NCBI RefSeq assembly: GCF_033439725.1 | Contig: NW_026944385.1 | Location: forward strand, 1,302,001-1,366,000 | Direction of reading: 5' to 3' | DNA: 64,000 nucleotides | From: Neurospora tetraspora | Taxonomy: Eukaryota; Ascomycota; Sordariomycetes; Sordariales; Sordariaceae | In this document: piece after piece, positions 34,945 through 46,406 of the stretch | Numbering within the stretch: position 1 is the first letter of the stretch | Layout: each line of letters opens with the position of its first letter | Made by a program: the position numbers and the translations under genes | The notes under the pieces: model-generated | The model's database searches: none | What the model was told of the DNA's origin: nothing | What the model saw: the letters and a program-made list of their open reading frames with translations, nothing else

Positions 34945-36892
34945 TCAGCCACTATAGCCCCAGCGGGGAGCATTGATTATGATGCCCATCAAGCACCCCG
35001 AAATGATGCCGGTCACGGGCAGAGTGATAAACCAGCCCATGTAAATCCAAGCCACAAGGCGCCAGTTGATGGTCCTCCACGTGCCCGAGCAAAGACCAAC
35101 ACCGACGGTAGCGCCCGTAATACACTGGGTAGTCGAAACAGGGAGCTCTGTAAGTTTCAATCATCGTTAGCACGATCAAGTCCCTTCCCCAGGCACCACC
35201 AGCACCAAGAACAAGGGATACTGACTCAACCTAGTAGCCAAAATAACCGTCACCGCGCTCCCCAACTCCATCGAAAACCCTCTGCTCGGACTCTGCAGCG
35301 TAATCCGATTCCCCAAGTTCCTCATGATATTGTACCCATACGTCCACAACCCAATAACCAAGCACGCACCACCAAACACCAGAATCCACACCGGGACATC
35401 CGCCTTGCCCTTCTCCGGCAGCGCGCCGTCTTTCCAAAGCTGGAAAACGGTGGCGTACGGACCAATGGCGTTGGAAATGTCGTTGGCGCCGTGCGTGAAA
35501 GAGGCAGTGGCTGCCGTCATGATTTGGAGAAAGGAGTACATGTACTCGGTCTTGTTGTCGTAGTGCGCTGCGTGCGCGTGCAGCTCTTCGACGTCGGACG
35601 AGATGACGGATTTCCCGCCTTGCTGGGAGGAGATGACGTCTTGGTCGACGCCGCGGAATAAGGCCCATTTGAGGTACCAGAAGAGGACGGGGGCGGAGTT
35701 CCAGGGGCCGGAGGGGCGAGGGCCGACGATGGTCTTGACCTGGGGAGGGGCGGGTTGGGCGGGCTCGTGCTGGTCGTGTGAGGAGGAGGAGGAGTCTTTG
35801 GTGATGGTGGTGTTCTCGGGCTGGACCTTTTCGCCGTCGGTGGGAGCGGAGGGGTTGGAGGGGTTGGAGGCGACGGCGCCGGCTCCGGCAGCCATTTCCG
35901 AGTCACCGGTTTGAGCGGCGCGGCGGGCAGCGAGTTCCTCCTTGGTCAAGCGGCCGGCGTAGAAATCCTGGACGACACCGGAACCGTCCGCAGGCGGGGG
36001 AGGGACCTCTCCGCGGCGGAGAAGGAGGGGGCCGAGAGGGATGTGCCAGAAGCGGAGCTGCCAGTCCTCGAGGATGACGACGCGGTAGAGCCAGGGCATC
36101 AAAAAGATGATGACCACCACGCCCCAGGCTGCGCCGACGCCGACGATGGTGCCCGCGATCTCGGGGCTGGACAGCGTCACCTTGTAGCTGCCGCCCTTCC
36201 ACAACAAAAGCATGCAGAGCAGCGAGGCGGTGATGCCGAAGTAGATGGGCACCATCACAAAGGCCTTGTAGACGGGGTTCGAACGGAGTAGCACGCCGTA
36301 CTTGGTGAAGAGGAAGATAATGGACGCGAAGGCGCCGGCGAGGCCGGGCGCGATGACCCAGGCGAGGAAGACCGAGACGACGCCGTCGTTGATGCCCGAG
36401 CCGACCCATTGGACGCCGTCCGCACCGACGGCCGCGACGCCCATGCCGATGACGCCGCCCATGATGGAGTGGGTGGTGGAGACGGGCAGGCCGAAGCGAG
36501 TGGCCATGGTGAGGTAGAGGGAGGAGGCAACGACGGCGCAGACCATGCCCAACATTAGGAGGGCCGGGTCGTCAGCGAAGAGAGTGGTGTCGACTACCTT
36601 GGTGCGGATGGTGTCGGCCACGCGGGCACCTACACCGACGGAACCGGCGAATTCCATGATGGAACCGAGGATCATGGCCTGGAGGTAGGTGACGGAGCGG
36701 GAGGCGACCGAGGTGGCCCATGAGTTGGCGACATCGTTGGCTCCTGTGTTGAGGAAAGGATTGTTAGTAAGTGTTTCCCAGGCTTGGATATGAGGCAGGT
36801 TGTGTGAGTTGAGACATACCAATGTTCCAAGCATCAAGGGCAGCGAAGATGGTGCCAATGGCAAGGAGGTAATCGAACTGATGAAGAACCAT
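34945..36892 (-). CDS. pho-4: PHO-4-type Na+/phosphate symporter
   Basis: Three exons on the minus strand, 36892-36820, 36743-35226 and 35147-34945, give 597 residues, near the ~590 of Neurospora PHO-4. The first exon encodes MVLHQFDYLLAIGT, and splicing makes WNIGANDVANSW. The second intron uses GTCAGT and restores ATRLKLPVSTTQC. The two PHO4-family signatures are the first GANDVANSWATSV (from residue 25) and the mirrored GANDISNAIGPYA (around 442-454), each at the head of a membrane bundle. A cytosolic loop rich in Ser/Pro/Gly lies between. The family imports phosphate with Na+ across the plasma membrane and in Neurospora is induced by phosphate starvation. Whether this is the pho-4 locus itself or a paralogue I cannot decide, so the symbol is tentative. 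Confidence 0.88.
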
Positions 36893-38430
36893 CTTGAACG
36901 ATATGTGACTTCAACCAAAACGGTGAAAAAAAGAGGGTAGTTGGTCGCGTGAGGGTAGGCACGCGAGCGTCTCAAAGAGAAGCTCTTGTGCTTGCTCGGG
37001 ATGTTGTTTTGTTTGGTGAGTGGCTTGCTGCTGCTGAAGAGAAGACAGGACTGGACTCTGATGGTTTCCATGGTCGGGTCCTATATGTAGGATATACAAG
37101 ACCGCGCGGGATGGACTGGTCGTGCATAGAGTGCTGCAAAGAAGGGTTGCAACAGGTACGTCCCATCGACAGACAAACGGAATGCGTGTGGGAGTCGATC
37201 CCGTCCATGGGTCGGCCACACGTGTGTGGAATCTCAGGATGTGAATGTTTCTTGGTGTTCGTCAGTCAACTTGCCAAGGGCCTAACTGCTGCATATTCGT
37301 TCGCCACGGTGACAGTGTGGGAGAGAGGTGGGATGAGCGAGATGGGGTGAGGATGGTGGTGGTGGCCGTCGTGGTGGTGGTGTTGGCTGTTGCTAACATT
37401 GTTGTCAACTGGTTCTGGGCATGCCCGCCGTGGTGGAGGGATCTTCCTCTGTTTCGGCTCTGGGCGTGCTCGGCGCGTGGCGAGTGGATATCATGCCAGT
37501 GATCTTTGTCGAACAGAAGCGTAATGACAAGACCGTGAAGTCTTGGGGAAGTGGAGTCCGGGGGGAATGGAATGGGGAGAGGAGGATTGGTCAGGTACCG
37601 TTCGCCCACCAACACCTCGATCGACTCCTCCAGAGAAAGCTGAAAGTAACATTGGCTGGGAGTGAGCTGGTGCAATTCCTGGCTGTTGGGAGGGCTGGCT
37701 TGAGACCATTGGTTTATGGCTTGATACTGATGAGGCATTAAGTCCGGGGGGCAGGAGACACCTTCCCATTTGGCGGTTTGCATAGACGAAAGGGGTTTGT
37801 GAAAAGGTTGGGCGATGATACTGCTTGTCTCGTTTTGGACGCTTGGAGGGCTTCCTCGCAGGCGTGCCACCTCCAAAAGATATCCACGGTGAGTATTTGG
37901 CCTTGAGGAAAAGAGTGGAATTTGGCGCTCAAGCCATTGACCACTCGGCCAGGTTTTTTGAGCTCAGCGTTGAGTTCTCCTCGAGTGTCTCCCACTTGCA
38001 GACAGACATAACGAATATCATCCCGCCGTAATTGAACAAGTCCGCCATGCTCAAACACCCTTCAAGCCCGGTATCATCCGAAACAAGTGGTGATAACAAC
38101 GAATCACCTCTTCCAACACACAACACGTCCATCGCAGACGTCCAAAGCGGGTATCTTCCACCAGGAGGGACTACCCCCGAGGAAGAAAGGTCCAATATCA
38201 AAAGTAAAAGAAAGGGTCTTGGCCGAAGAAGCCAAGAAAAGCCAAGGGCGAAGACCTGAATGCTTATATATTGTCAATGAGTGGGTAGCGCTGTTTTGGG
38301 ATGTCAAGAAAGAAGAAATCAACGCTCGCCGTCGACGCACGTGGGTCAGTGACACGGACTCTCGCCCGTCGTCGGGGAAGGAGATGCCAAGAAGAAAAGA
38401 GCCAAGACATGCGCCATTGTTCAGTGATGT
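36893..38430. other. intergenic upstream of the phosphate permease
   Basis: No supported gene. There is a GTGGTG-rich run at about 37,350-37,395. The open stretches on the two strands overlap and have no motifs. The proximal ~300 bases should hold the permease promoter; I did not find a convincing palindromic NUC-1/Pho4-type CACGTG in it. A CACGTG does occur at 37,218-37,223. Confidence 0.35.
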
Positions 38431-39315
38431 TGTTTTGAAGGCCTTGGGGGGTGTCTGCCTGCTTAAACGCCACGATCTTGGCGTCTTTTCGGCGAATAGG
38501 AAGCCTAGAAGAGTCAACGTGGGCAACGCGGTGTTCCTGTGCTCCAAAGAGAACGACGCCAAGATGATCAAGGCGGTGCGCGACTTCACCGAGTACTGCG
38601 AGGACGACAAGGCGGCGGTAATCCTGACGGCCGAGCGGGCAGTCGTCGGCGCCGTGGACTCGTGGATTCTGTTTTTGTTTTACGACGGACCGGAGCCCTC
38701 CAAGGAGGTCTTTCAGAACTTTACGGACATCGGCGCGGTGCTGAACACGGCGCGCAAGCGCAGCTTTGCGGACATGATAGCTTGGAGCAACTGGGTGGTG
38801 CTTCCGGGCTTCAATGTTCTGGGCGGCACGGAGACCATCCCGCTGCCGGATGCCAGCAAGGCCGAGACGGTGTTGGGCGATATCCATGCGCACTGGCGGG
38901 TACGGTGGCCAACTTGGGTGAGGGTGGGTTCGTGGCGTCGATTGCGTATCAGCCCGTCCCGAAGCGGATCGTGCAGAAGGCGAGGGAGAGGAGCCCGGAT
39001 CTGATCGGCATGGATGACTCGGTTGATCGGCTGATTATGGAGGTGAACTTTATATTCCTTCTGCCGTCGGACTATGAGAAGATGCAGGGAGTGATGAAGG
39101 AGACGTATTCGGGCATCAGGGAGAAGGTAGTTGGGTGGCAGAAGGATGGGACGTTGCCGGATGCGTATGTGCCTATCTTGATGAGCTATGGAAACTCGCA
39201 GCAGGATTACTTTGCGAGGTTGAAGCCCGAGAGTCGGGCGTTGGCCAAGTCGGTGGCAAGCAAGGTTGATCCGAAGGGACTGTTTCGGGATAGGACTGGA
39301 GGGTGGAAGCCGTGA
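38431..39315 (+). pseudogene. FAD-linked oxidoreductase relic (BBE/PCMH type)
   Basis: Only the C-terminal half of a FAD-binding oxidoreductase can be read: a substrate-domain stretch (LCSKENDAKMIKAVRDFTEY, AAVILTAER, FQNFTDIGAVLNTARKRSFADMI) and, in the next frame, VANLGEGGFVASIAYQPVPK through DYFARLKPESRALAKSV to the stop at 39,315. The frame change falls at about 38,895-38,902 (HAHWR, then TVANLGEG). The N-terminal FAD-binding half is missing, and the sequence just upstream only faintly resembles it. A truncation plus a frameshift argues for a pseudogene. The other possibility, unseen upstream exons plus a sequencing error, is weaker. Confidence 0.7.
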
Positions 39316-39978
39316 AGATGTAGATGATTGTGTATGGTATGTTGGTCTTGTTCATCCATCTTCTCCATTGTATCCAGTGCTTTCCAAGTCATTCGTCTTC
39401 AAGTGGTCTCCGAACGAGCTGCTCTCACTCAACGACCGCAAGTGCAAACCTTGGACCCTTGAGGAAGAGGAGGGTGCGTTTCATGGTTCGCATCGTGTTG
39501 GGTAATTGATGAATGGGGATATGGAGAAAGGGTGAGAACAAGATCCTTTCAGCATCGCCAGGAATGGAAGTGTTCTCCTAATATCTTGAGTTTTCTCTCT
39601 GTTGGCGACACTCACCCAGAACTGGACAGCTGGCTTTCTTGGACGATTAGGCACCAGCGGGAGTAAGAATCTGTTAGCGCAGAAGCCATCTTGAAGCCTC
39701 GAGAGTTTCTCATCACCATCTTGTAGGGAAAAGTGTCATGGTGGTTGGACTAACTTGCGTCATTGTCGGTTGTTGTTTCCTTCTGCAAAGGAATTTCACA
39801 TCCACACATGCGGGCATGATTCCGACATTTTCGCAACCGACGTGTGAACAACATCAATTTTCAAAGGCACACAAAATGACTGGGCATAAAAGAAGAAAGT
39901 TGGAAATGGCGACGGCAACATCAAAGCAGTTCTCGGAAGAAAAACTCGCAAAATAAAAAAAAAACTGAGAAAAAGAAT
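39316..39978. other. intergenic
   Basis: No gene recognised. On the minus strand, the run of T (A-run at 39,954-39,964) just beyond the tRNA-Pro 3' end is suited to RNA polymerase III termination. Confidence 0.45.
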
Positions 39979-40067
39979 GGGGCCACCCGGGGATTGAACC
40001 CGGGACCTCTCGCAAGAATGCTCAGGATGAACCCTAAGCGAGAATCATACCACTAGACCAGCGGCCC
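39979..40067 (-). tRNA. tRNA-Pro(AGG) with a 17-nt intron
   Basis: On the minus strand the acceptor GGGCCGC pairs with GTGGCCC, followed by a C discriminator. The anticodon stem TCTCGC/GCGAGA holds the loop TTAGGGT with anticodon AGG at 40,035-40,033. The T arm CCGGG-TTCAATC-CCCGG is perfect and contains the B box. A 17-base intron (40,031-40,015) follows the base 3' to the anticodon, the canonical position; the mature tRNA is 72 nt. A T-run terminator lies about 12 bases downstream. Internal boxes drive transcription by RNA polymerase III. Confidence 0.95.
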
Positions 40068-41470
40068 TGATTGGTTGTTGAAAGAAAGTTGGTAACTCAT
40101 GTTTATAAAAGCAGATTGTGTTTTCCGGGTAGCAGTTGCAAGATGACTGAGAGAAATCCGCGATATGGCGGATGGGTGATGTGATTTTATTTCCATGGCG
40201 CTTGCCGCGTTTTGCCATGCCGATGCCATAAAAATCTTGCCGCGGTACTAGCCAGTACGTACACGCCAAAATCTGACATGTCCACACATGGCTCCAGTCT
40301 CACCGCTTCACCACCGAATCATCGCTCTTTGCCCAACACACAACTCCTTCTCATTTCCCAAACCGGGGCATCTCAACATCTGTATGGTCAGCCTACCTGC
40401 GATACCCGCCCGATCTAAGCGCCTTTGCGGTTTTCGAAATGCGGTATGGGGAAATCTGACAACTCACACTGCTGCTGTGCTTGATGCCAGAACCCATCGG
40501 TTCATCAGCTTCCTGGCTTTTTGATGGCATGGGATTCGACGGGAAACGCATGTTTGCAGATACAAGGGATGGAGGTCGCGCTTATGAGCCTTGTCGGTGT
40601 TATCCGGATTCTGGAACCCTTCCGGTTCCAGCTTGAGGCCTAAAAATGGCAACTGATGGATCCGTACCGGATGAGATCGGTACCGACAAGGGTGCAAGCT
40701 GATTGTTAATGAACGACCAGGGCCGCTGGCCCAGTGGTAGGATTTGTAGGGTCTAAGTCTAGCCTTGAGCACTGAGCTCTCCGGGTTTCACAAGTCTTTT
40801 CACCCAAGGTCCAGGACGTCCAGACTTCCCGGTCTCGTGCAAAAGTCCTTCCAAGGGCATGAACGCGCTAGGCCTTCTCAACAGGTCAATACAGTACCAG
40901 AAACACTAGCCCTACATTGATTGCGCTTGTTGGAAGCACTGTGGTCCCTAATTCCGACTGAATGGTTCCCAGCCCCTGTCCAACTTTTAGGTCTCGAACT
41001 GTCGGGACTAGTCCTACCAGTTTGGGACGCCCGGCGGCAAAGTTGTCCACGTCAACCCGTGTCAAGGGTCAGCATTGGAGCGAGGCATTCAAGCGAGGCG
41101 AAAACGAGGATAGCGCAAGGCTGGGACTGGAGCTAGAGGATCTTGTGACTGTTCGTGATGCCGGCACCGCGCTTGTTAGGCTTGTTGATGGAGTTGGAGA
41201 GACCGATTAAGGGGAGGAATGGGATATATACCGCCGCGAAGACTCATAATTGTCATTCATGTTGTACTTGTCAGTGTCGTCGTTCTCAACTTTTCTTATT
41301 CTTTCACTCGTTCTCTGTCGGGCTGGTTTCCGACTGCTTCACGTTCCTTGAGCCTTGGTGTGCTGTTTCTGTTCCCATTTTCTTTCTAGGCGTAGAATAA
41401 GCCCACCTCCGCATCGGCTCTCGCTCGCTGTTCTCACCTGTTTCTGCGAGTACAAGTCCAACCAGTGACC
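40068..41470. other. intergenic with a tRNA-Pro relic
   Basis: No protein gene supported. A plus-strand tRNA-Pro-like fragment lies at 40,720-40,790 (separate entry). A ~160-base leader precedes the secreted repeat-protein gene. Confidence 0.45.
40720..40790 (+). pseudogene. tRNA-Pro-like fragment
   Basis: GGGCCGCTGG-CCC-AGTGGTA-G-GATT matches the first 25 bases of the tRNA-Pro(AGG) gene 650 bases away with four differences, but in opposite orientation. The anticodon arm is lost and only traces of the T arm (CTCTCCGGGTTTCA) remain, so it cannot form a tRNA. Confidence 0.55.
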
Positions 41471-42407
41471 ATGCATCATCCACTCTCCCTTCGATTCCTC
41501 GCCAACCTCACCGTTACCATTCTCCTCGCCTCCAACCTTGTCTCTGCCTTCCATGTTGGAGATCTCCTTCACACCTTGCGATCGCTGAGTAGGTCTTAGA
41601 ATCCCGAGCTCAAAATACCGGAAGCTCCAAGCACTGACGACCCCGTCCCTCATCACAGAAGACGCACCAGCCGGCAGCGTGGCTCTCAATGCCCGCAGCT
41701 CAAACCTCACCGCTCCCGCTACCGTTTCCAACGGCACTACTGGCTCCTCCCATCCTGACTCGACGGAAGCAAAAGAAGGCAGACTTGGCCTGGGCGGTCT
41801 GTTGCATAACATCTTCGATCGACACGACAAGCCCAGCACCAGCACCACTCTCAATATCCGGGGCTCGAATGGCACCGTAACTCCCGCCGGAGTTTCCAAC
41901 GGCACCACTCCCAGCGGTGTCTCTCACCCAGACTCCAAAACCGAAGGAGACCATGGATTCCTTGGACTTGGCGGTCTTCTTCACAAGATCTTCAACCGCG
42001 ATGCCACGCCCATCACCATCACCACCCTCAATATCCGGGGCTCGAATGGCACCGTAACTCCCGCCGGAGTTTCCAACGGCACTGTTTTCACCAGCTCTTC
42101 CCACCCGGATGCAGCAACAGATAAGGGACAGGGGCTCGGACTCGGGGGTCTTCTGAACAAGATCTTTGGCCGCTCTAACCCTGTGCCCGTGCCTGTCGAG
42201 CCTGAGGATGTTGACGAGGTTGACGGCGAGGTTGGTATGCTTATGAGTCTTAACCGCCGTGCCGAAAGGGACGGAGAGAAAAGGCTGAGCCGTGAGGAGA
42301 GGAGAAAGAACCGGGAGAAGAGGCGTGTGAGAAGGGCCATGTCGGCTGCAACTGAGGCTGAGAAGGAGGAGAGGCATGTTGCTCGCTCCAGAGCGTTTCG
42401 GGGGTGA
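41471..42407 (+). CDS. secreted protein with three internal repeats
   Basis: Two exons, 41471-41588 and 41659-42407 (intron 70 nt, GTAGGT...ACAG), give 288 residues. The N-terminus has a signal-like hydrophobic stretch (LTVTILLASNLVSA). Residues ~45-210 hold three repeats of about 55-60 residues, each with an SNGT sequon, a SHPD or SHPDS motif and an LGLGGLLHKIF-type hydrophobic block; the last two share TLNIRGSNGTVTPAGVSNGT exactly, and their DNA is identical over the same stretch. The C-terminus is very basic (EKRLSREERRKNREKRRVRR). No family is recognised. Repetition plus a secretory signal resembles wall proteins or multi-copy peptide precursors, but I see no regular KR cleavage sites between repeats, so a peptide-precursor role is only a guess. 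Confidence 0.7.
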
Positions 42408-42957
42408 TGATGGTTGCTAGTTGTCGGACAAGCCAAGATGAGCTTCCGCTATGTTGTTGATATTTTATAGACCGTGCTGGATAAGATTAGATGGTATACC
42501 GGGATGAAGGGTTTCGTGTCGCTAGCCATCCATCAATCAACGAAGCCCATATTAGCAGAGCGCCGAACCCCATGTCCCACTAGTATCTCGTGAGTCTTTC
42601 TCATTGTCAGGCCAGATGGTCTGCTGTGCCGCTGACAACACAACTCTGAAGATCAGCAATGGGCAGGACACTCTTCCAGCTATAACAGTCCAAGTCCGCC
42701 CTACTTTCATGGGAGGGGTAACTTGACCAATGACTCCGTGGTATCCCGATGCTCTCGAGCTGTGATGTTGACCGATCCATAGCTTCGAGCCATCGTAAAG
42801 GAGCTTGGGATGTCGCCGGTGACCTGTTGTAATACACTGCATCGAACGCAGTCTGAGTATCATGGAGGATGCTCGAATCGAAGCGCTGGCTCGTCGCGAG
42901 GTAAACACCGATCAGGCGCCAGCGGTAGCAACAACGCTCCAACAGCACCACCACCAC
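42408..42957. other. intergenic between convergent genes
   Basis: Holds the 3' ends of the secreted-repeat gene and of psf3, which converge. The open stretches here are short, on both strands, and without motifs. Confidence 0.5.
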
Positions 42958-43682
42958 TCACCTCTTCTTGACATTCTCCATCCACTCCTTACTCGCCTTC
43001 GTCCCATCATGTGCACTCCTAAACAACTTCCTCTCCCACTCATCCAACCCCCTCAAAAAGTCCTCTCCCGCGCCTCCCACGCCCAAATTACTGGCATTGT
43101 CCTCCTTCGCCGCCTTTCCCTTCCCCTTTCCTCCTGCTCCTCCTCCTCCATCTCTTCCATGATACGAGCTCCCGCCCCCACCCACCTTCCTAGCATGCAA
43201 CGCAATCTCCGCCGCCCTCGAGACAAACGTCTTCCTTAACACCGCGCTCAGCTCCGGCTCCTCCGACAACTCCATCATGTGCGTGGCGAGCGCGTAGAAG
43301 TGGGCGCTCTGATCGCGCAGCGGCACGGAGCGCGGGTCGGCTTTCAAAGCTTGGACGACGTCGTTACCCAGTGCCGGGGGCAGGTCGAAGGTGATGAAGG
43401 ATTTGCTGGACTGTGATGGGTCGTCCATGTCGACGGCGCCGGTGTTGGCGATGGCGAGCATCTCGGCCAGCCAGATGGGGAGGGCGACGCGCGAGCCAGA
43501 CTTGAGGGTGTGCCCCGGTTGGTTGTCGAGATAGCCGAGGTCGGGGACGTCGATTTGGAAGGTGCAGGGGATTTTCTGGGGAGGGTTTCGGGTTAGTTGG
43601 TGTTTTGGCCATGGGTGGTGAAGGGGGGGGTGGAGGGTACCTCTGCGTCGGTTAGGATCGCATCGATGTCGTAATATGACAT
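42958..43682 (-). CDS. psf3: DNA replication GINS complex subunit Psf3
   Basis: Two exons on the minus strand: 43682-43641 (MSYYDIDAILTDAE) and 43575-42958, with a 64-nt intron (GTACCC...CCAG), giving 219 residues. The opening YYDIDAILTDAEKIPCTF, then LGYLDNQPG, LPIWLAEMLA and a helical block with PRSVPLRDQSAHFYALA are the Psf3 arrangement. Psf3 is one of four GINS subunits that bind Cdc45 and Mcm2-7 as the replicative helicase in the nucleus. A Gly/Lys-rich insert (residues ~165-190) lies near the C-terminus and is probably a flexible loop. It is divergent from sod-2. Confidence 0.92.
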
Positions 43683-44126
43683 GGTGGTGATTTTGGTAGC
43701 GTCGATAGAACCGGTCTGGCGTTGGGAAATGGGTTGGACAATGTTGAGTCGGACAATTTGACGTGAACCAAGCTTGTGTCGATGTCGAGATCAATTCAGG
43801 GAGACGCGCTCTGGAAGTGGGAGACGCGACGGAGAAAGAGTGCCGCAATGCCAAGAGACCTCTCCAGCCACACCAAGCCATATCCACTTCTCCACCTCGG
43901 CGGGGTGGGGCTATGACGGAATTGAATCGGTTTCCATGGAGCTTCCATCCGAGCTATTAGATAAGTAAATAGAAGAGACATTTCCCGATAGTCGCAATCA
44001 GTCATCCAAATCACTTACTCCGAGGTAGCCGCCGTCCCATTGATCATCTAATTGTCCTTTTCTCGCATCTCAAGACCTAACCAGTTCACCTAATTACTAG
44101 TATCTCTCGATAAACAAGCCATCAAA
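43683..44126. promoter_or_regulatory. shared psf3 / sod-2 promoter interval
   Basis: 444 bases separate the two divergent start codons, so both promoters and leaders must lie here or overlap. The sod-2 side has a CT-rich segment (TCCTTTTCTCGCATCTCAAG) close to the start. I cannot identify specific factor sites with confidence. Confidence 0.5.
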
Positions 44127-44952
44127 ATGTCCACCTCTCTCTTCCGCGCTACTCCGGTCGCCCGCAGCGCTCTGCGCGCCGCCAGCGCCGTCAAGCCCGC
44201 CGCTACCTTTGTCCGCGGCAAGGCCACTCTTCCCGACCTTCAGTGTGAGTCTCCCTCCTCCCACACTCGCTTGCCCTCACAATACCTCTCCTCAGTTCTT
44301 CCCCCATCCTCCGCGCGCCTACAAGGAACTCCCGATGAAGCTTTCCCGGAAACCCCCAAGCTAACTCACCCCCCCTCCCCCAGACGACTACGGCGCCCTC
44401 GAGCCCTACATCTCCTCCAAGATCATGGAGCTCCACCACTCCAAGCACCACCAGACCTACGTCAACGGCCTCAACTCCGCGCTGACCACCATCGTCGAGG
44501 CCGAGTCCAAGGGCGACTTCACCAAGGCAGCTTCCGTCGCCCCCCTCCTCAACTTCCACGGCGGCGGCCACCTCAACCACACTTTGTTCTGGGAGAACCT
44601 GGCCCCCGCCTCGCGCGAGGGTGGTGGCTCGCCCGATGGCGCGCTCGGCAAGGCCATCACGACCGAGTTCGGTTCGTTTGAGAGCTTCGTGAAGCAGATG
44701 AATGCCGCGCTGGCCGGCATCCAGGGTTCGGGTTGGGCGTGGTTGGCCAAGGATAAGGCTGCGAACGGCAAGCTGGCGCTGATTACCCGTGCTAACCAGG
44801 ACCCTGTTACTGGCAACTTTGTGCCCCTGCTGGGCATTGATGCGTGGGAGCATGCGTACTACTTGCAGTATGAGAACAGGAAGGCGGAGTACTTTGAGGC
44901 GATCTGGAACGTGATCAACTGGAAGACTGTTGCCAAGAGGTTTGAGGCTTAA
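44127..44952 (+). CDS. sod-2: mitochondrial manganese superoxide dismutase
   Basis: Two exons, 44127-44244 and 44384-44952 (intron 139 nt, GTGAGT...CCAG), give 228 residues. Residues 1-~33 (MSTSLFRATPVARSALRAAS...FVRGKA) are rich in Arg, Ser and Ala with no acidic residues, a mitochondrial presequence. The mature part has the Fe/Mn-SOD features: HHSKHHQTYVNGLN (first metal His), the GGGHLNHTLFWENL block (second His), GSGWAWL, and the signature DAWEHAYY with the Asp and His ligands. Gly in GGGHLNH and Gln in GIQGSGW fit the Mn type. It converts superoxide to hydrogen peroxide in the matrix. Confidence 0.95.
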
Positions 44953-45570
44953 GTTATATACCTTTGGGGGAGTAGTAGCAGGGGCGTTTGTTAATTGAAT
45001 GAAGTGTTACTGCTGTGCAGAAGCTTGTGATTATCTGGTGGCTGTGTCGTGTGTGATATCAATTGCGGTTACGAGAGGGTCACGAAGCGTCAGGTCAACG
45101 GTGCAGGAAGGAATTTGACGTTAGAGCGGCACGTACGTGTCCAGTCATGGGTTCACATCGACATAAAGTTCTCGAGTAGAGACAGAATCTGTACTTTTGG
45201 GTTTACCATGACTGATTCGCTTCTGGCGCAAGGGGTACCCTGCTATATACTTAACTTTTAGCCAGGAACCGCTGGTGGCATCGCGTATCTCCGTTGAACC
45301 CTGTGTGTTGTTTATATGACGAGACAGGTCAACCTTGACGAATGGTCCATGGCTGGCTAGGATGATGGTACGCTCTTTTCCTGGATTCTTGACAGTGACA
45401 TGGCCCGAGAACTGGATCGAGATGTACAGTGACTTCACACTTCATGTCATAGAGGTATTCAAGATCCAAGTCTGCAAAATTCTAGACCACTTATCGATTC
45501 AGATAAGGAGGAAGCTTGATGACCACCAACCCAAGTTACTACGAATGGACCTGATTCATTAATAACTCCC
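44953..45570. other. intergenic between convergent genes
   Basis: 3' flanks of sod-2 and of the F-box-like gene, which converge. No conserved motif in the short frames present. Confidence 0.5.
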
Positions 45571-46406
45571 CTAGCCCATAACCTTAAACGCATTGCCATG
45601 CCACTCTGCCCGTGAACATGGTTCTGGAAAAGTCCTGTACCTTCCATGCTTCGATATGAATCTCGACCCAAGCGAGCGGTCGTCAGAATAAACCGAACAC
45701 GTCACATCAGACCTTGGGTATACTACTGCACTCATCCATGCGAAGATAAGTGACATGCCCGCCTCAGGGTCCGTGGCCTTGAGAGTGGGTTCGTGGTAAG
45801 CCCCAGCAAGGCCAGCAGCAAGTATCATCATCCTATATAAGGCAAGATGTACGCGATCGCTCCATTCGGGCATGGAACAGGGTTCCTCGGGTGAAACTGT
45901 TTCCCCCCGAGCTTGTTGCGGCCTATCATTAGGAAAACTCCATACACGACACGGCCAATGATGGAGCCTGGCTTCCCGATTTCGTGCCAGGAGATTCAGG
46001 TCCCTGACCTGATGGTATTCTGAAAGAGTCATGCTTAACTTTGGGCTGGCAGAACCACTCAGTAGGTCACCAGGCGAGATGTCCATAGGGGGTAATCTCC
46101 CCCTTATCTCGGCATCGGCAACCTTTCTTGTCATGCGGGCCTGGTTTAGTTTGAAATCAGCACATGGACTTGAGCAACTGAGGGAACGGGACACACAGCA
46201 AGCAAGGCCTCTTGAGCATGAGGAACATGCTCGACGCAGAGGTTCCATAGAAGGGCGCTTCTGTGGGTGGTCCAGTGATTCCGGAGACTGCTACAGGCCA
46301 AGGAGAGGGCCACGGCACCTTGGATGTGCTCAGAGGTTATGGATTGAAATATGGCGTAGATGAGCTCGGTTGGTGCCCGATGAGCTAGGAAGTTGGATGC
46401 GTCCAT
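45571..46406 (-). CDS. F-box-like protein of unknown target
   Basis: Two exons on the minus strand, 46406-46197 and 46140-45571 (intron 56 nt, GTGTGT...CCAG), give 259 residues. Residues ~10-45 (RAPTELIYAIFQSI, then VALSLACSSLRNHW) follow the F-box pattern LPxELxxxIFxxL...LxLxxxCxxLR. The rest has no recognisable repeat or domain; YSDDRSLGSRFI and EPCSRAEWHG are near the end. F-box proteins bring substrates to SCF ubiquitin ligases through Skp1. A single short F-box match is moderate evidence, and many fungal proteins of this kind are uncharacterised. Confidence 0.6.

Noticed and set aside
37218-37223. CACGTG as a phosphate-regulated promoter element
   Set aside because: It lies over 300 bases upstream of the permease start and a single hexamer is expected by chance in this length of DNA.
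41659-42407. Ribosomally made peptide (dikaritin-type) precursor
   Set aside because: There are repeats and a signal peptide but no KR/RR sites flanking each repeat, so I kept only a neutral description.
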